From Magnetospirillum sp. ME-1 (GTDB lineage Bacteria; Pseudomonadota; Alphaproteobacteria; Rhodospirillales; Magnetospirillaceae): a stretch of 64,000 nucleotides of DNA. A program made the translations under genes and the position numbers. Of the stretch, positions 61,216 through 64,000 are shown piece by piece. Under the pieces are notes generated by a model. It was not told the origin of the DNA. It searched no databases and worked only from the letters and a program-made list of their open reading frames with translations. Within the stretch, counting starts at the first letter, position 1. Each line of letters begins with the position of its first letter. The stretch covers positions 1,612,907 to 1,676,906 of the forward strand of contig NZ_CP015848.1 in assembly GCF_002105535.1 (NCBI RefSeq), written 5' to 3'.

Positions 61216-62222
61216 CAGGCGGCGGCCTTTTCCAGCAGGGGGGCGTAGAAACCGGCGATGACCCGGCGCATGACCTCCGGATCGTTGGTGCGGTTGATCT
61301 CGGCGCGGAACTCGGCCGAGCCCGGCAAGCCCTTGGAATACCAGCCCATGTGCTTGCGGGCGATGCGCACGCCCGGTTCGGAGCCGTAATGGACCAGCAT
61401 GGCGTCCAGATGGCCCAGGATGATCTCCATCTGCTCGGGCAGCGTCGGGTCGGGGCGCCGCTCGCCGGTGGCGAGATAGTGGGCCACCTGCCCCGGCAGC
61501 CAGGGACGGCCATAGGTGCCGCGCCCGATCATCACCCCGTCGGCGCCCGACATCTCCAGCATGCGCACGGCGTCGTCGATGCTTTCCACGTCGCCGTTGC
61601 CGATCACCGGAATGGAGACGGCGCGCTTGACCTCGCCGATGAAGGCCCAGTCGGCCTGGCCGGTATACATCTGGTTACGGGTACGGCCGTGCACCGTCAC
61701 CATGCGGATGCCGCACTCCTCGGCGACGCGGGCCAGGCTGGGGGCGTTGCGGCTGTTCATGTCCCAGCCGGTGCGCATCTTCAGCGTGACGGGAATATCC
61801 ACCGCCTTGACCACGGCGCTCATGATGCGGGCCGCCAGATTCTCGTTGCGCATCAGGGCCGAGCCGGCCTCGCCCTTCAACGCCACCTTCTTCACCGGGC
61901 AGCCCATGTTGATGTCGATGATGGCGGCGCCCAAATCCTGGTTCAGCCTGGCGGCCTCGGCCATCACCTTGGGCTCGCAGCCGGCCAGCTGCACCGACAT
62001 GGGGAATTCCTCGGCGGTGTGTTGCGCCATCTGCATGGTCTGGCGGTTCTGGCGGATCATGGCCTGGCTGGCGATCATCTCCGAGACGACCAGACCGGCC
62101 CCCAGGCGCTTGACCAGCCTGCGGTTGGGCATGTCGGTGACGCCGGCCATGGGAGCCAGGATGACCGGATTGTCCAGGGTCACCGACCCGATGGAGATGG
62201 TCTTGCGCGTGATCTGTGCCAT
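61215..62222 (-). CDS. dusB: tRNA-dihydrouridine synthase DusB-like
   Basis: 335 aa from ATG 62222. FMN enzyme: [40 protein letters not shown] with the catalytic Cys, LKMRTGW and [12 protein letters not shown]. dusB just upstream of ntrB-ntrC is a standard alphaproteobacterial order (nifR3). Reduces uridines in tRNA D-loops. Confidence 0.95.
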   Translation of the reverse strand: MAQITRKTISIGSVTLDNPVILAPMAGVTDMPNRRLVKRLGAGLVVSEMIASQAMIRQNRQTMQMAQHTAEEFPMSVQLAGCEPKVMAEAARLNQDLGAAIIDINMGCPVKKVALKGEAGSALMRNENLAARIMSAVVKAVDIPVTLKMRTGWDMNSRNAPSLARVAEECGIRMVTVHGRTRNQMYTGQADWAFIGEVKRAVSIPVIGNGDVESIDDAVRMLEMSGADGVMIGRGTYGRPWLPGQVAHYLATGERRPDPTLPEQMEIILGHLDAMLVHYGSEPGVRIARKHMGWYSKGLPGSAEFRAEINRTNDPEVMRRVIAGFYAPLLEKAAA

Positions 62223-62288
62223 GGCTGCGTATTTATTATGCAGACGCCGCACAATGCAACGGCAAAAGCTGCCTGGAAAAAAAGCAGC

Positions 62289-63092
62289 TCAGTGCGTAAC
62301 CAGCACCTGGGTCACGAACTTGACCCCGGGATAGGCCAGGGTCAGCAGCAGATAGGCCAGCAGCACCACGCGGGCGGCCACCCGGCCGCGCACGCCGCAC
62401 ACCCGGTGACCGATCAGCAGCAGGCCGATCAGCCCAAAGGCCAGCAGCGACAGCAGGGTCTTGTGCGACAGCACCAGCACCGCCCCGCTCTCGAAATACT
62501 GGGTGGCCATGCCGGTGGCGAGCCCTAAGCCCAGCACCGCTTCCGAGGCCAGCAGCAGGCGCCCGGCCAGGGTCTCGCCATCGGCGACGCTGGGCAGCAT
62601 GCGGGTGAGCTGGGTGGGCGCCTTGTGCTTCAAGGCGCGTTCCTGCAGGAAGGTGGCCAGCGAGGCCACCGCCGCCAGGGTCAGCAGGGCATAGGTCAGA
62701 ACCGAAACGACGATGTGCAGATCCAGCCAGGCGGCGGGCACCTGCCCGCTGAGCGGCGGGGCCGCCTCCACCCACTGGACCAGCGAGGCCAGCAGGCCCA
62801 GCGCCGCCAGGAACGGCATCAGCAGCGGCGCCAGCCGCCACCCCTGGGCGGTGGCGTGGGCCAGCGCGGCGAACAGCGCGGCGGTGGCGGCGATGGACAC
62901 CCACAGCGCGGCCGACAGGCTGGTCAGCCACTGGGCGCTCATCTGGGAATAGGCCCACAGCGCCGGTCCGGCGACCGCCAGAGCCAGGCACAGGCGGAAC
63001 TGGGCGCTTCGCCCCTCGCCGGCGCGAAGAGCCACCAGCGCGGCGGGCAGCAGCGCCAACAGGGCGACGATGTTGAGGACCAGGGACGACAT
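62289..63092 (-). CDS. CcsA/YpjD-like cytochrome c assembly protein
   Basis: 267 aa with about eight hydrophobic segments. Conserved elements: LHIVVSVLTYALLTLAAVASLATFLQER with the family His, and LVLSHKTLLSLLAFGLIGLLLIGHRV with two more. The WWD loop of true CcsA/CcmC is not obvious, so it belongs with the YpjD group of unclear function rather than the main haem ligase. Divergent from ispDF. Confidence 0.82.
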   Translation of the reverse strand: MSSLVLNIVALLALLPAALVALRAGEGRSAQFRLCLALAVAGPALWAYSQMSAQWLTSLSAALWVSIAATAALFAALAHATAQGWRLAPLLMPFLAALGLLASLVQWVEAAPPLSGQVPAAWLDLHIVVSVLTYALLTLAAVASLATFLQERALKHKAPTQLTRMLPSVADGETLAGRLLLASEAVLGLGLATGMATQYFESGAVLVLSHKTLLSLLAFGLIGLLLIGHRVCGVRGRVAARVVLLAYLLLTLAYPGVKFVTQVLVTH

Positions 63093-63183
63093 GGGCGGAC
63101 TATATCATCCTTTGCGGCGGTGCAAAGGGGTGACAGCGCCGGTCCGCTCGCATAGTCTGTCGCCCCTATTTCCAGGAGAGCGA

Positions 63184-64000
63184 GAATGGCCAAGACGGTT
63201 GTGCTGGTGGTGGCGGCGGGGCGCGGACGGCGGTTCGGCGGCGACCTGCCCAAGCAATACCATGACCTGGCCGGGCGCATGGTGCTGCGCCACACCCTGG
63301 CGGCCTTCGCCACCAATCCCGAAATCGGCGCGGTGCGCGCCGTCATCCATCCCGACGACCGCCAGCTCTACGACATGGCCGCCGCCGGCCTCAACCTGCT
63401 GGAGCCGGTGCATGGCGGCGAGACCCGCCAGGACAGCGTGCGGCTCGGCCTGGACAGCCTGAAGGATCTCAATCCGGGCAAGGTGCTGATCCATGACGGG
63501 GCGCGGCCCTTCATCGACCACGGCACCATCGGCCGGGTGATCCGCGCCCTGGACCGCCATCCCGGCGCCCTGCCGGTGATGCCGGTGGTGGACACCCTGA
63601 AGAAGGGCAAGGACGGTTTCGTCGCCGACACGGTGGACCGCTCCGCCCTGTTCCGCGCCCAGACCCCCCAGGGCTTCCGCTATACCGAGATTCTTGCCGC
63701 TCATCATGCGGTGATCGGCAATGAGCTCACCGACGACGCCGCCGTGGCGGAAAAGGCCGGGCTGGCGGTGGAACTGGTGGCGGGCTCCGAGGACAACGTC
63801 AAGATCACCTCCGCCGCCGATCTGGAGCGGGCGCGCCGTCTGTTCGACGGCGCCGGCGAGGTGCGCTCGGCCTCGGGCTATGACGTCCACCGTTTCGACC
63901 CGGCCAAGAAGGCCGTCTGGCTGTGCGGCGTTGAAGTGCCCCACGATTCCGGCCTGGAAGGCCATTCCGATGCCGACGTGGCGCTGCACGCGCTCACCGA
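63184..64000 (+). CDS. ispDF: Bifunctional IspD/IspF (MEP pathway), N-terminal part
   Basis: Open at the right edge; 272 codons visible from ATG 63184. The IspD domain (residues 1-225) has VVAAGRGRRFGGDLPKQY for CTP binding, LIHDGARPFI and RAQTPQGF. It runs straight into the IspF start SGYDVHRFDPAKKAVWLCGV and HSDADVALHALT with the metal-binding Asp and His. Fused ispDF is normal in alphaproteobacteria. It makes CDP-methylerythritol, then the cyclodiphosphate. Confidence 0.95.

Overview
The window is high-GC alphaproteobacterial chromosome and most resembles Magnetospirillum or a close Rhodospirillales relative. The clues are the block ntrB-ntrC-ntrY-ntrX-trkA-HAD phosphatase-hfq-hflX, and a single-domain cereblon-type (CULT) protein whose Cys and Trp pattern matches the Magnetospirillum thalidomide-binding model protein. 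No tRNA, rRNA, CRISPR array or transposase was seen.

Layout. Bases 1-413 are the 3' end of nhaA, whose stop codon lies inside a Xer recombination (dif) half-site. Bases 414-22596 hold two prophage-like elements, each about 11 kb, placed head to head. Element A (414-11377) reads mainly on + and element B (11378-22596) mainly on -. They meet at an intact dif site (11367-11394). The outer junctions (403-430 and 22586-22613) keep one good dif arm each. Both elements have the same gene order: ssDNA-binding-like protein, replication initiator, zinc-ribbon protein, P-loop packaging-type ATPase, a 22-nt palindrome, a tiny membrane protein, a capsid-like protein, a run of small Ser/Gly-rich or membrane proteins, a spike base, an F5/8C-like spike, a lytic enzyme, small membrane proteins, and then an opposite-strand pair (one exported or membrane-anchored protein plus one HTH protein) next to dif. 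About 11 kb, a rolling-circle-type initiator, a compact P-loop ATPase, many membrane peptides and no tail genes suggest tailless, membrane-containing, corticovirus/double-jelly-roll-like phages. That assignment is inferred and was not tested by a search. The two elements differ in modules: unrelated replication initiators, unrelated lytic enzymes and different accessory genes, but a nearly identical spike.

Bases 22640-26879 carry a small unknown gene, a GH19-type endolysin, a transglutaminase-like protein, MazG, a lipoprotein and a short-chain dehydrogenase. Bases 26886-42766 carry a GDT1-type transporter, uvrA, an OmpA-like lipoprotein, an arginase/ornithine aminotransferase pair, two RsuA-family pseudouridine synthases, two methyltransferases, a parvulin, PPK2, a YqhA-like membrane protein, the CULT protein, a 2Fe-2S ferredoxin, a duplicated DUF4170-like protein and trmFO. 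Bases 42767-43334 are a gene-free nest of inverted repeats. Bases 43335-52879 carry a class V aminotransferase, mfd, sdhE, recG, an inositol monophosphatase-family gene, hflX and hfq. Bases 52983-62222 hold the HAD phosphatase, trkA, ntrX, ntrY, ntrC, ntrB and dusB, mostly with overlapping ends. The window closes with a CcsA-like cytochrome c assembly protein and the start of a fused ispDF.

The dif site suggests the window covers the chromosome-dimer resolution point, normally near the replication terminus. Both phages appear to have used the host XerC/XerD recombinases and rebuilt a complete dif between them, which would let host chromosome resolution continue.
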